Positions 11,746 to 24,576 of a stretch of 64,000 nt of DNA are shown piece by piece (positions within the stretch are counted from its first letter, which is position 1; every line of letters begins with the position of its first letter). The notes below the pieces were generated by a model. That model saw only the letters and a list, made by a program, of their open reading frames with translations. It ran no database searches and was not told where the DNA came from. Where the stretch lies: positions 371,772 to 435,771 of the forward strand of contig NW_019091445.1 in assembly GCF_001949145.1 (NCBI RefSeq), given 5' to 3'. A program made the translations under genes and the position numbers. Source of the stretch: Acanthaster planci. Its lineage: Eukaryota > Echinodermata > Asteroidea > Valvatida > Acanthasteridae.

Positions 11746-14700
11746 GAACGCCTCGGCTTATCAGCGTTACGTACGTTCGGTCCCCATAGACTGTGCATGC
11801 ATATACTTTGTGTATTCGCGCATGCGCAATAGTGACATATGGTCGTCGGCCTGAAAAAAATTGATTCTTGTAGCAGACGACACACATCGGTGGTGACCAA
11901 TGTGAGGGATTTGTACTACAATATCCCTTGAAAACCCCGTATGTAAATAATTTGCCAAAAATATGGTGATATTTTATAGCGTCTGCTACGAAAGATCCCC
12001 AGAAAATAATCAAACAAATGGAAAATGTCAATTCTACGACAAAGGATAATTATGAAATATTATCGTTCTTACCTAACTTTGAAACTAATTTTCACAATTT
12101 TGCTTGGTTTACCTTAAAATAACTTTGGTGCCACCTTACGAACAAAACGTTTATTACTTCTAGGAATTTTTCGTGTTTTTTTTTTACCTTACTTAATGCT
12201 CAATTTTCACACTTTTGTCAAATTTCCTTTAGATCATCGTGGTTTTTGAGGACTGATGAATCGTTTGTATCCATCAGCCCATTTCTTTAAGATAAAGACC
12301 CATATGCCTGATATTCAGTTCGTTTTTCATCGTTATTCAAATTTCCGCACTGAGTCCAACAGAGGTTAAAAATGAACTGTCTGGATTTGAGGCATGGCAT
12401 ACACATACACGCACACACACATGGATACATATGCATTTGGGTACTAGTTGACTCACTGCAATATTACACTGGTACGTACGATGACGTAAGTTTGTCCGAC
12501 TGAAAGGCACAAGCAAAAACTGTCTCGTCACCCGCGTCAATGAGCTTTGGCCTTTAATATAATTAAGAAAAAGTAAAATAACAGTGATTTATTAAATTTT
12601 TATGCCCGATTTCTTTTGCGTTTTCTTCCTTAGTCAATTTTGAATCTCAACAAAATGACTTCCAAATATCCGCTAATTAAAACCATTTTATACGATACAT
12701 TCTATGACAAAAGTGAGTAATTATATCGGTAAAATAACTGACAAAAAACGAATTCGCTTTAGTTTACGCCATTCCCGGAGTAAGTCGAAAAATGACGATA
12801 AATAGGACGAATTAATTTTTTTTCGTGATTTACAGTACTCTGAAAGTGAATTGTAATGGTTTTATTTCGCAATTGGAATCAACATTTGGGGCAAGAGACC
12901 CCTCCTTGACGAAATAAAACTTTCGTTTTAAGCAATTTTAAATGAAGGAAGTGCGAAATTAACCAGGAAAACCTACATTAATGCTCTGGTTGGTACATTT
13001 ATACCAGGCTTTGCTCATGCGTTAAATAACAAAAAAGTGCACTTTGCTGATTAAATTTAACCATCTCATCCTCCTTGATTCAACCACGGTTTCAGAAATG
13101 TTCATTTAATGTTCAACCTTGGTTGGAACATACAAAGTTGCCCATCAATTTAACTTATACTTTGCGAAATTTTGGGTGTTCATTCTTGGCCTGTAATAAT
13201 TAATTGTCTCACAATTAATTTTGGGTGTTCATTCTTGGCCTGTAATAATTAATTGTCTCGCAATTAGTAAATGTTCAAATGGTTAATTAATTTGCTGTCT
13301 TTTTTTTCCTTCCAGAGACCTCCATCAAACATTCTTCTGAACAGGTGGTCGTAAGGGGAAACGGTGGGTTTAACCATGGGGGAAGGAATAGACAAGCTGT
13401 GTCAAAAATGATCAGCGGTGTAGGTGCCTTGAAGTATACCAACCGTTAGTGCATGTTTCAAGATCCCTTACATTGGCATGCCTCTTGTCCCCCCCCCCCC
13501 ATGTTGCCGGTTACTCTCCCCCACCCCATTTGGGCCTAGCCCTTTGCGCGGTTACTTGACCAGACTTTGTTCACTGTGTATCATTATGCATCAGAACACA
13601 TTGATAATCAGGATCCGCTATAGCTGCACGCTGTACTGCACACACAATAAACAGCCATTTTGGTTCCAAAGTGTGAAGTTAGCGCTACTCTCTCGTTATA
13701 CAGCCCCATACACGTGCAACTTAATTACACATTCAGCCCTTAGTCTTATACATCCAAGACGACGTATTCAAAAACGCCTTATTGACTCCCTAAAATATTT
13801 ATTTGCTGGGTAAATTCGAAAACTACCCCAATATGCTCTTTTTTTTCTCAATACACACACAGGTACTTGCGGCCAGAGGATCTTGAATCCCATCGCCCTG
13901 GTCATAGAGTGCAAGGTGTATTTATACATCTACATTTTACGCCCCAATTTCCGAGTATGACCCAGATTGTCATGCGTGTCATGAGCAAAACAAGCCTTCA
14001 ATCGCCGCCCAGTGTAATAGAAATTCACAAGTAGACACATTTACTGTGTTTCGGACAGAATGAACAAATTTCCCGGACAAAACAATACCATGTGGTCTTT
14101 AAGGTTTAATGAAGAAACGAATTTAGTGTTTTATGGATAGAGACAAATTGACACGGTGAAACATATTTTTTTTTATTTCGCGAACAGGGCAAATTTATGT
14201 GGAAATTAATTAACTGATATATATTATTTCGTATAATTATTAGATTTCTGAAGTCTGAGATCTCAGCTTATTTTTTTCATGAAACTTAGTCAAAACACTC
14301 AAACAAAATCCTCATTTAAAAAAACCATTGTTCAGTGTGACCAAAAGGGCCCCTTTGTGAATACTCTGACGAAATGTTTGTCATTATGCTAGAATTTTGA
14401 TTCCCTAAGTTGGAAATTGCCTTAAATTTTCTTTGGAATTTCGAAACATTTAAGTAATTTGTTGATTTAAACTAATAAACGTATAGCCCCAATTTTCTGG
14501 CTTAGAACTTCAGTTTCCCTATGAATTAATTTCTCATGTTATTCCCTTTTTTTAATATTGACTAAGAAAAACAAAAGGTTGTAAAAGGCATTTGGTATTC
14601 TGCACACTTGCATGGTCTAGCCTTGTTAATCACATAAGCAAACTTGTTACAGTGCCGATTTCGGTATCCTTAACACCGGTCTAATTTGTTCACTCATCTG

Positions 14701-17700
14701 TGTCAATAACATCACAAGCTGTATACCATTGCAAAGAGGGCATTCTGCCCTTTCTAGAGATATATTTCTCTTTCCCATGTATAAAGTAGTTTTGCTATTA
14801 CAGTAATTTTTATCTCGGTGTGCTTTTTATGTGGACACCCCGTATATTCTGGTATACGTATAGGATGTTTTATAGTGAGTTAGACATTAATTACAAAGCG
14901 AAACGAAGCGCCATAAGTCAAAACTAATTGTTCACCTGTTGCCAGTGTTTCCCGTGAATCAATATTATTTACATTACAATGCACTAACGACTGCAGGAAG
15001 GAGCTGTTCAAATCAAATGGCAATTTTGTAGTGGACGTCAACACAAGCTGGTTGAACAAGAAGCCAAGCCAATTCTGAACTGCATATTTCACTGCATTGG
15101 AGCGAACTTTGGTCTTGAAATAAACTAAAGTCCAAGGCCACAAATTTAACCAGTAAATATTTTTAGCCTTTCAAAATTCATCTTTTCCAACAGAAGAGAA
15201 CCTAAAAAAAATGCTCTCTGCGATTCTAATTCAGACCACCCAAGACACTTATCCTTCTCGTTATCTATAAGCCTTCTCTTAATATCTCTATTTCCGCGGC
15301 AGTTAATGCCAGGCATTGTCAGATTTTGGTAGCATAGTTTCACATTGGAAAAAATAAAAGTTAATTGTATTTTCAATTAAGATGCGTTCCGCGGGGTCTA
15401 CGTGTTCTGCCTGGTATTTACTTCGAAAACACGAATAAACCCATTTTTGTACAGTAACCTATTCAGTTATTACGTCAAGCACAATGACAAACGCTCCTTA
15501 CGGTTAAAGTTATCATTTTAGACGTGCCGTGGGTTTATTTTTTCCTTAGAATCTTCCATTGGGTGCAATGATAGGGTTCTGTCTCATGTTCGATTGCTAT
15601 TACAGATTTTTATTTCAAGTAAAATGCTCATTTTATTTCATTTTACTTAGATTTTAAGTGGCTTTATTCACTTTTCTGAAACATTTCCCTTCCACCTTAT
15701 TTTCAGTTTCCATTTTAAGTATCTACATTTATATTTGAACTGTAACGCAATGTTTCCTTGCATGTCACTGTATTTTTCTTTTTAAAAAATAGCCAATGTA
15801 CTTTCTGTGTAACTTCAGGTTCATCTCATCCCCATAAAGCTAACATTTTTAAATAACTATAATCGTGACAATTTATGTAGAAATTTATGGGAGAGGTTAA
15901 TCTTGTAAAACGTACCAGATACTATTCCAAATGCATGCAATTTCCCAAAGTAACTGAGGGATTTAAGTGAGTAAGCATGTAATTGCAAGCTTCTAAACGT
16001 GGTCCTCATTTGGAGAAACAGTGAACTGTGCTTCCCAAATAAGCTGTTCACCAAACTTGCTTGTTGATTGTGTAAAAGGTCCGCAATCCGTACAGTTACA
16101 TGGATTGCATTTGATAACTTGAAAGTGGCTAATTTCTGCAGCTAACTAATACATGTAAAAATTCATTTGACTCAGGAGGTAAAGAAGACAGTGTGTGCGC
16201 CTTACGATCCACCGATGTCCTCCAATTTGTGTGTCACTTGATGTGCATGCAATGTGAATGAAAATGAAAATGCCGTGGTTGTGCACCGAGCCGAAGTTGA
16301 GCAATTACAGGCTTTGGCTAAGGGTAAGGCTTTTATCTACATGCAGATGTCGTAGTTAGCCAACGCTATACAATGGATCGAATCCATCTCACAGCACAAA
16401 GCATGCAACTTCGAAGCATCAGTCAAAATGTGGATCCTTTGCGTCCTCACCAATTTGAATCATGAAACTTCCCCCTTTCCTAGTCATTTCCGAAAGGAAC
16501 AACTTTTTCAAAGAATCACTTTCGCGCTTAAACGCTTCTTAATGTATGAAAATTGTTTCAATCCTTTGGGGATTAAACGAACTTTAGTGCACTTTTTAGA
16601 TTTTTAAGGTTGACCAAACTTTTCCAGACAATAGAGGGTGCTGTTCATGAGATGTAAATTCAAGAAAGCACTGGTGACTTAATGATTTCCCAGTAATGTA
16701 TGTAATATTGCATGATAACTGTAATTTTACATGATTTAATGTTTTAAAACAATTATGAAAAAAAATACTTGTTGGTGGATTACATTATACTTAAGAATAA
16801 ACCACCGAAGGAAATGGAATCTTTGAAAGCGAAGTATAAAAACTGGTAATTTTTTGCATGGTCCCTTCAACTTAACAGGGCGGAGGAAACAATATGGAGT
16901 CCCAGGTGGAGGCAGTCTCGTTATACCCTCACTATTCACTATTTGTGGTTTTGCCCTCGGCCCATTCCCACCCTGGAATGACGCGTACCTTATGCATTTA
17001 TCCTTTACGTACAACGTCATCATGAGACAAATACATCTTATCATAATAATAAGTTTACGTTCAGCCCACTCACAGATCCAGAGGAGACAAGCGATATCAC
17101 AATTGAAACACTACCAAATTCATGTTACGCTATTTGGGTTCGATGTCAAACCCACTATAGAATTACATTGTCAAAAAGCACTTTGCCAGCCTATTATTAA
17201 CGTTTATTGTCACAAATTTATAATACTCTATCACCCGAATGTTGATTTCTCAAAGAAATTCAACTTTGGGCCTGTGCAAGGGTATTAAGAATGAAATGTA
17301 TAATATTCAGCTAAATGGTCGTTTACGATGGCTTCTACTTCATTTTGAAAGGACTGTTCACACTCATATAACAACTTGAATGGTTGGTAATAGTAAAGCG
17401 CCTGATATATACTGGAGAGGAATCAAATTGTATGGTTTGCATTTGTTTACCACATTCGCTTACCGTACCGTTGGTAGGCAAAGGTACGGTAAAATGGCTG
17501 CCAAGCTAATTCAGCAGATCAACAATTATATAACTACTAATGTATACGTTTGGATTTATCGTTGATTCCGCTTTATAAAAACATCTTTTGCATTGGACGT
17601 ACGTACATAGCGCTAATTATTTGCTTTATTCAGTTCAGTCAACAGCTGTTAGGACCGTTGTGTAAAAGAACAATGACACCGTAAATGATGACCCCCCCCA
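11746..17700. other. Long intergenic stretch without recognised genes
   Basis: Several open frames of 60-150 codons occur on both strands, but none shows family motifs, plausible splice sites or conserved composition. It contains a CA-rich run near 12395-12420, a C12 run ending at 13500 and one tandem duplication at 13168. Nothing else could be supported. Confidence 0.5.
13168..13266. repeat. 49-bp tandem duplication
   Basis: A unit containing tttgggtgttcattcttggc and taattgtctc is present twice with a 49-bp period and only one or two differences, indicating a recent local duplication. Confidence 0.92.
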
Positions 17701-17707
17701 AAAAAAA

Positions 17708-17990
17708 GAGTTTTTGGACAGCGCTAAGGTCTATGCAAACACTTCTGCCATCAAAACCAGAGAAATCCTAGGCCTACTACAAAATGCTGCCGTAAAGCTG
17801 ACCAAGTTTACTGGAAACCTGTAGGCCTAGTTGCCAACTGATAACCAAGGGGCCATTTTACACAGGGATATGAACTTCACTTCAGAGCTATAGTTCACGG
17901 CGGGAAAAATGACACTGGATTACATTATTCCTCCAACATTAGCAGTGCAACACGTTATCTTCCCTGATGAATGGTGATTTCAAGCACACG
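17708..17990 (+). pseudogene. Protein-like exon remnant, family uncertain
   Basis: One plus-strand frame reads EFLDSAKVYANTSAIKTR followed by EILGLLQNAAVKLTKFTGNL, then, after TAG codons, further protein-like text (GAILHRDMNFTSEL, AVQHVIFPDEW). The composition and helical pattern look like a decayed exon rather than chance sequence. The style recalls an extracellular juxtamembrane (GAIN-like) region, but that is only an impression. In-frame stops at about 17822, 17828 and 17890 argue against function. Confidence 0.3.
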
Positions 17991-18092
17991 AAGCTGCCTT
18001 CAAAATCACGTTTTTACCACACAGGAAGGACTATTTGAAGGTTTTTGTTATGAGATTGTCTATACCTTTCTGGCTTTTGTTGGCTTTTGCTG

Positions 18093-18291
18093 TTAAAGGT
18101 AGTGGACACCATTGGTTTTTGTAATTCCACAAGATTGGCTGATTACGGTTTATAATATTTACTGCAACTTACATTGCACTGACTTGTATCATGTTTGAGT
18201 TAACTGGTTTGTGAAAGATCGAGAAAAACAGCGCGGCATTTCCAACCCTTAAATCGAAGGTATTGTAGTTTATCTTGCGTAAAATCTATGG
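18093..18291 (+). repeat. Dispersed repeat A, plus-strand copy
   Basis: This copy begins ttaaaggtagtggacaccat and ends near cttgcgtaaaatctatgg. It is the reverse-orientation partner of 9835-10035. The matching start and end points of the two copies suggest that the unit is about 200 bp long. Confidence 0.8.
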
Positions 18292-18612
18292 ATTATGGGG
18301 CGTTCGTAGTACAAGCAAAGTCCGCGAGGTTAGGGTGGGAAACAGACATGAAGGGTTCTCATTCCCTTTAAAAAGAGCAGTTTTCAACTGCTGGGAGTAA
18401 TGAGTGAATTTACCTTGGAGTAAAGCGCCTCCTCGACGTAGCATTGCGGATTCATGGGGGAAAAATGAAAGGGTCCTTGTAATGATAGACAAACTAAATC
18501 ATAAACAACGAAACGGTCAAATGTTGACAAATTGCAGTATATGCAAATTCTATACACTGCCTTGGACAGAGAGGTGGTGATTTTTGAGAGACAGGTTTTG
18601 CGAATGACTCGA

Positions 18613-18704
18613 TTAAAAAAATTAACGGCCAAATGCAATCCCCTCCCATCTAATCCTACCTTTCTGTGCCAAACACTCTGGTTTAGTCACCGTAAACGTC
18701 GGGG
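18613..18704 (+). repeat. Dispersed repeat D, copy 1
   Basis: This matches 61000-61090 in the same orientation, sharing attaacggccaaatg, catctaatcctacct and ctggttt...gtcacc. In one frame both copies read like the tail of a LINE open frame (LTAKxNxLPSNPTS), so it may be a fragment of a non-LTR element, but this is weak. Confidence 0.65.
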
Positions 18705-18984
18705 CTTCCCTGAACAGGAAAAAAATATACAAGCCGGTCCCTGGCTAAGGCCCATTCAACCATTTGTCGGGGGATTGCTCACGTCAGGTCTGTGTTTATT
18801 AATGGGTGACCCACCAACGACCCTGTGAATGGGGTAAGGCTTCTTATATGGTAGACACACGTCTGTGTATTCCAGAGAAGGGATTACATGGCTTGTGAAT
18901 GAGGCATGTTCATGGCACTCATTACCAAAGTGCGCGTGCACAAGCTTTCCCTTAATGGCACAGCAACAGGCTGTCTCATTTCGT

Positions 18985-20300
18985 ATGCTCTTATTGCAAA
19001 ATAAGGCAAACAGATCAATTGATGACGCAATAGCTTGGTCTGTATTTAAAGTGTAACAGTTCCTCGACAAGAATACTCCTAACTACTGTAGACTTTTATT
19101 TGTGGATTACAGTTCGGCTTTTAATACAACCGGTATCTCACCTTTTAACTGTATGATAAGCTAAGACATTGGAATTGTAATCACTCGATTTGTCAGTGGA
19201 TTTTAGATTTTTTATTGGATCGCTCACTAGGGTAAGGATAGGACGTCATCTTTCTAAATCACTCGTCTTAAATACGGGAATACCACAAGGATGCGTTCTC
19301 TCACCTATGCTGTACTCACTGTTCACCCATGATTGCGCTACTCACTCTGATAACAATGTTATGGTGAAATACGCAGATGATACGACACTTGGTGGTTGCA
19401 CTTTAGATTACGAATCGTCTTACCGTGATGAAGTCAACCATAGATGAATTTTGAAAAGACCAAGGAGATCGTTACTGACTTTAGAAGAAATCCCAGTAAC
19501 ATTCAACCACTGTGTATCTATGGATCTGAGGTAGAAAGGGATGACTCCTTTAGATTTTTAGGCGTATATATAGCTAACGATCTGAAATGGACTACCCATG
19601 TTGATTTCTTGGTAAGAAAAGCCCAACAACGTCTGTTTTGTCTCAGAAGAGTGAGGAGTTTCCGAGTCAGCCAAGGTCTGCTGGTAAGTGAAGTTCTATT
19701 GGGCAGTGGTTGAGAGTGTCCTGACATTCTCAATCGCTGTCTGGTACGGGAACACCACGGTGGAAGACCGGAAACGCCTCAATCGGGTTGTTAAAACTGC
19801 TAGCTCTATAATTGGCTGTAAACTACCTGCAATGAAAGACATTTATGAGGCAAGGGTCTTAAAGAAGTGCATGTCAATTGTCTCAGATGATTCCATCCTG
19901 CAAATGACTTATTTCAGCGGATGAGATCAGATAAACGTTGCAGATCAATTCGCGCAGATTCGACTCAAACCTTGAACAGATTTTATTCAAGTGCAGTTCT
20001 CTTATTAATTGAATGTACATGTACAGGTGCAATCAAAGTCCTAATCAGTGATTCATCAGATTTTATTGTTATCTTAATCCCATTTTATTTAATCAATCGT
20101 TATTTTACCTGATATGTTGTCTGCAATTATTTGTTGTAATTCTGGTGTGAATTTTTGTAATGTCGTTTATCATTTTTCTGTACATATATTTCGATTATCA
20201 AGTTTTGAACGCTCGCAAAACCACAACGAATTTCAATGTATTTCAATAACTATGTTGGATACAAATGATATTAAATAAATGAAATTTAAATTTAAATATA
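18985..20300 (+). mobile_element. LINE (CR1/L2-like) reverse transcriptase 3' part, decayed
   Basis: Plus-strand frames spell consecutive blocks of a non-LTR reverse transcriptase: NKANRSIDDAIAW (about 18995), LLFVDYSSAFNT (about 19090), NTGIPQGCVLSPMLYSLFTH (about 19275), the catalytic YADD box in MVKYADDTT (about 19362), RFLGVYIANDLKWTTHVDFL (about 19550), and the C-terminal AVWYGNTTVEDRKRLNRVV (about 19735). The frame changes several times (for example near 19056, 19445, 19690 and 19922), so it is non-functional. The A/T-rich 3' end with attaaataaatgaaatttaa fits the end of an L2/CR1-type element. The 5' part, with endonuclease, is absent, as is usual for 5'-truncated LINE insertions. Confidence 0.88.
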
Positions 20301-21114
20301 TCTATCTATAACCCAAGGGATACCTCACTACTAACCAGTTGTGATTGCCCTCACGCGAATAACACATTGTCATGCAAGTCAGGGTCAATTTAACGAAAGG
20401 GTAATTACCCTCACAGCTATCTGAGCACATTAAGTGAACCCCAAAGCCAGCTAGCACGATGCTTACAGGATTACCTTCCAGCCGTCACCCCACTGTGCTT
20501 ACAGACCACAAGCAATCCAACAGTAAAGACCACTAGCTCACGGCCCAGGTTTGCTACGTAAACTCCGCTCTATCATAAACTAATCTAGACCCAGTGCAGC
20601 TCATTCTACTACATGTACCAACTACAGTGTATCCACACCCAGCGCTCCCGGTTCAGCGTCCACTGGGAGGCTAGAGGACAACCACAGAAGTATTTAAATG
20701 CCCTTAGAAAGAAACTTGGGCGATGAAACCCAAGAAATGATGCGGCCTCTTCTGAAGAGCAGTCCCAGCAACGTAGAAAAAAAAAACTAAATTAAAACGC
20801 ATGGCTGGGATAAGACACTCATAACCCCCAACGACAGGAAGGAAGCGCTGTAGCTCCTCGTCAAGTCATACACACCTCTTAAAGTAAATAAACAATTTCC
20901 AAAAATTAAGGCCGGACGGAATTACTGCAGCAAGACAAACGTTGCTTCACTTATAATTACTGTACAGAAAAGGGCCAATCGAGGCCATCTGTGGCGTCAT
21001 TTATGTAGGTGAAGATAGTCGAGTGACTTTTATTTGTTAACACCGATTAATCAAACTTAAAGAAAGAGACTTACACCTCAGGACTTACTATGTGAAATTC
21101 CACGTTGGAACAAA
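20301..21114. other. Non-coding stretch between LINE and broken Myb-like gene
   Basis: No gene was recognised. It includes dispersed repeat C copy 1 (20807-20965). The rest carries no recognisable protein or RNA signature. Confidence 0.5.
20807..20965 (+). repeat. Dispersed repeat C, copy 1
   Basis: This aligns with 24577-24722 in the same orientation, sharing gacactcataac, aggaaggaagc/aggaaagaagc, ctgtagctcctcgtcaa, catacacacc, aagacaaacg and cttcacttataat. The two copies bracket a 3.6-kb block that contains the broken Myb-like gene and the dead transporter exon. Confidence 0.78.
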
Positions 21115-21860
21115 ATGGCAACTCGCAAAGACATGAATGACCTACTGGACGATTCTCAAAGATTAAACTCTCAGGCATTAGAAAATGAAGTCAGATATCG
21201 AGGTCAACGGACATTGAGTACAACGATGACAGCGGTGCTTCAAGTGAGCGAAGCAGAACCCATGAGTGGCCAAACAAAAAAAAAACGTCGCAAATCACAA
21301 CAGACAGGACGCCAGACAAATGATTTCGTCAGTGTCATCTGTAATAGTGAGTACTACAGGCAAAGGCTAATATTCACGATGAACACGAAAAACACCAAGA
21401 ATGCTAAAATATATGAGGAAAATCTAAAAGAGATCTAGGAATTGTACGAGGACAGGGCAGCCTTCCCGTTCACAGTCTTGCAAATGAGGGACAAATTCAA
21501 GAAGTTAGGCCTAGTGTCTGATCGCAAGAAAATTTGCATTAACTATAAAAAGTGCAATGGGTATAAAGGGGATCAAACAGTAGAGGCACTATGGAGGCTG
21601 GTTCAATCAACTCTTTGAGTTAGTGAAAATTCTTGTCAACGTAACAAGGCCCAGGAGCCTTCTGCACTAGGCATGTCCACCTCAAGGAATTGAAAAAGAC
21701 GCACGGGAGAATCTTCATCTGTGAGTCATGCTGATACTGATTATTCTGAATCTGCATATAGGCCCCAGCCTGATGGTATTCTCTTTGTGCCAACCAAGAA
21801 GGTTGCTAAAAGAGAGAGAGAGAGAGAGAGAAATGCAGCCGGTAGATTCAGCCTTGGAAA
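21115..21860 (+). pseudogene. Broken Myb/SANT-like multicopy gene, probably transposon-associated
   Basis: The frame starting ATGGCAACTCGCAAAGAC encodes a basic protein with EYYRQRLIFTMNTKNTKNAK then IYEENLKEI. After a TAG at 21436 the same frame continues with PFTVLQMRDKFKKLGLVSDR and ALWRLVQSTL, and later ILFVPTKKVAKRER. This order (an LIF-T-N-x-K-N block, a FPFTVxQxRxKFK helix, a short Cys/Lys stretch, then a LFVP-KK tail) matches a multicopy invertebrate family with a Myb/SANT-like DNA-binding domain that I recall from cnidarian and echinoderm genomes; I cannot name it precisely. Further stops (near 21618) and loss of the central block show that it is dead. A (GA)n microsatellite has expanded within its 3' part. 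Confidence 0.55.
21810..21831. repeat. (AG)n microsatellite
   Basis: An uninterrupted AG dinucleotide run of about 11 repeats lies inside the remnant of the Myb-like gene, where it would read as alternating Arg-Glu. Confidence 0.95.
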
Positions 21861-22140
21861 TAATCAAAACGTTGTCTTAGGTACTGTGTACTTTTATTCC
21901 GAATGTCAGATGGGGTTCTTTCAGTCTTACCTTCATTTAAATGTTCAAAAATCCAAAAAGGGTTTTACTACTGTTGCACCGAGGTCTCAAAGAGACTTCG
22001 ACGTCGCTTTTATTTCATTTTGAAGAAATAATATAAAGAGAATGAGTGCATTTAATTTGCAGTGAAAGTGGTATGCATACCAGTTTTCCTCACGTTGGTG
22101 AAAACTTGTGGTTCGAAGAAAGAACAGGCCTACCTACCTA

Positions 22141-22425
22141 AACTATGGGTCATACCAAGGACTGTTCCAAGCTGAGCATTAGAACTCAGCAGAGACTCCT
22201 GCATGGGTTGAACAGCACTCCAAAGGATTTCACTGTACCCATCACCACAGAAATATTGCCAAAAAAAAACAGTCACCTCGAGAACCCAGCTCCCCTTCTC
22301 TGTAAGAATCGTGCAGCATGCGACCACAGACTGTGTGCGACACTGCGGTCGGTGAGCGACAGCAACGCACACCTCCAGGTGAGTCGCGGGGCACGCAGTC
22401 ACCTGTGACGGTTTCTCTTCATTCA
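22141..22425 (-). pseudogene. Dead duplicate of the transporter first exon
   Basis: The minus strand reproduces exon 1 of the transporter gene (30988-31159) plus its 5' flank. It still reads GSWVLEVTVFF, then in another frame PMQESLLSSNAQLGTVLGMT and HSLG. The counterpart of the ATG is lost (ACAGAG in place of ATGGAG), the middle is frame-shifted (the phase changes around the FIEMGTVKSFG block), and the donor end is missing: sequence diverges just after the HSLG codons. The match extends upstream to a shared gacggtttct block near 22410/31310, so this is a DNA-level segmental copy, not a processed mRNA copy. Confidence 0.82.
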
Positions 22426-22429
22426 TTGT

Positions 22430-24576
22430 GTACATTGCAACATTTACTTTGTCAATCGGCCAAAACAACCAGGATCTGAACTGGAAGTATACTGTTATGT
22501 AGAGAATATCATTTCTCGCGGTCTCCCGTATTCAATTTGGTTTTTTTTAATAAACTGTGAAGAAATTTACACACCTGGCTAACGTTGAATATGATGCAAG
22601 GTGCAGTGTTAATCAACCGATCTGATTTGGCTATGAGGGTATCTGTGACAAAAAACTTCTAAATTTTCCAAGATAAAAGTTTAACTTCAGTCTGTGCCGA
22701 GTAATTTAAGACCTATCTCTTTGGACAAAACCGCAATGAACTGCCACCAGGACCAGCGATTATCGTCTTTAAAGGTATAATAACTTTCAGACTTTTCGCT
22801 GAAATTACCTTCAAAGCAAAAAGCAACGTCGTTTCATTAATTTCAGGACATTCAGGCTTCTATTAAGGTGTAGTGGTAGTGCAAGATAATTATTATCACT
22901 AGGAAATCACGTGACACTGCCATTGGTATCCCTCAAACACTTAACCGGCTTTGGTAGGATTGTTCTGCCCTAGCTCCGCTCTCGGGCTGCTAAACCACAG
23001 TAATTTAATCTAGCGCCCTCTACCATTAGTTTTCATTTTGCCGCTCCATGTCATCCACGTTACCTTGATTGTACCTTTGACAACATTCCACCTTTATTTT
23101 CAAGCCCTTGTTGGAGCATGATCCGTAATTTTACCTATTTTCCATGTTTCCTTCAATTTATAGTCCTTTGATAGCTTAATCTAAGTCTGATTTATGATCA
23201 GACATGATCGCACAGAAGTACATTGATTCACATTTTGAGCGTCATTAAGAACCCCCTTGAACAAACCAACTCCAAGAACTAATACGTTGTAACTGAACAG
23301 TCACATCCAGAAAACTACACCATCGAGCCTCAAGGTCCTCTGCCTCATCCTCCACAGAATTTCGACCCCAGTTTTAATGAGAAGGATTGCATTTTCATCC
23401 CGATAGAGAGAATTTCATTCCACAGAAAACGTGGGCTGCTCATATTGACACTAATTGAAACAGGCTGATGTAATTCTAATTGCAATGAACACCCAGCCAG
23501 GAAAAGTATATTACTACTAGTATGGTAATATCCTGTGAGAATACCATCTGTCTACACTGAATCCAATACTAAATCTTATACGGACATATTTTCAAATTTC
23601 TATTTTACTGTTTCTGTCTCTTGAAATGATTTTAAGAGGATGGTAGTAAAGCCTATCAAAGTATTCATTTTAATTTTCTGTTTGGCACAAAACAAAAATT
23701 GTCCAGTGTATCCCTCATCCAATGTTCTTTATAAGGTGTAGGGTAAATTTAATATGCTTTCTGATATGACGCAAAACTCAATTAGTTTGACTTATTTTAT
23801 TCTAACTGCAACGGTTTGGACCGTTGCCATTACTGTGTAAAACGAAAAATGACTCAATATGAGTGATGCCTTCATCTTAAAATGTCCGCGTCTTCCGAAC
23901 GGTGCATGCATCGCCGCAGGTAGTTGTGTCGTCAAAACGAGATCAGCAAAAAGTCTAGGGCAAACGCCGCCCTAAAGCTACCAAAAAGTGACTGAGTTTA
24001 CAGGGAACGTGCAGTTACTAACTTTTGTTAGCGCACATTAGATCGGGCTCGGAGGATTCAAAATCTGACCTATCTGCCCTCTTTAATAGAGGGATTTCAT
24101 ATCTGCATCGAAACCGAGGCTCTCTGTGTTGAACTTGGTTGTGCGCGCCCGCGGAGTCCACACGGTACACGGAGTATCCGGTTCGTGAGTGTGACGCCAC
24201 TTCAGTTTAAACCACGCCCACAGCACAAGATACACGACCATCGCAGGTACGTTAGTTCGCGGTCAATTGTCGTTTTTTTTTATTTAACATGTCGAGTCAT
24301 CCTGAAAGATTCTTCCACAAAACATTTGCAGCCTGAAATGTCTGAAATTAACACACCTTTGTGTATTTTGTGTCTTAACTCCTTACTTTAAATCGTCTGA
24401 TCGTGTTAAGAATTGAAAATGACACATACAGCCTCGTTTTCAAACGCGGAAGTGCGCAGATCGACGCTAAAAGCGTCGTATTGGGATCCTTCTTTTCGGC
24501 ACTCTTCCCTTTTAATCGTGCTCTGAGGAACATTGTGATGCCAATCTGTCAGCAATTGTCATCACCAGAGTTAAGG
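22430..24576. other. Intergenic stretch without recognised genes
   Basis: No gene-like open frame or RNA gene was seen. A further transporter exon (the last membrane segment) was looked for on the minus strand here and not found. Confidence 0.45.

Noticed and set aside
11570-12031. 153-codon minus-strand open frame
   Set aside because: Relies on a non-ATG-dependent long frame with no recognisable domain; adjacent frames are open too, and it lies just 3' of the sugar-transferase gene.
16854-17288. 144-codon open frame
   Set aside because: No family motif, low-complexity tail, overlapping open frame on the other strand and no splice context; probably chance.
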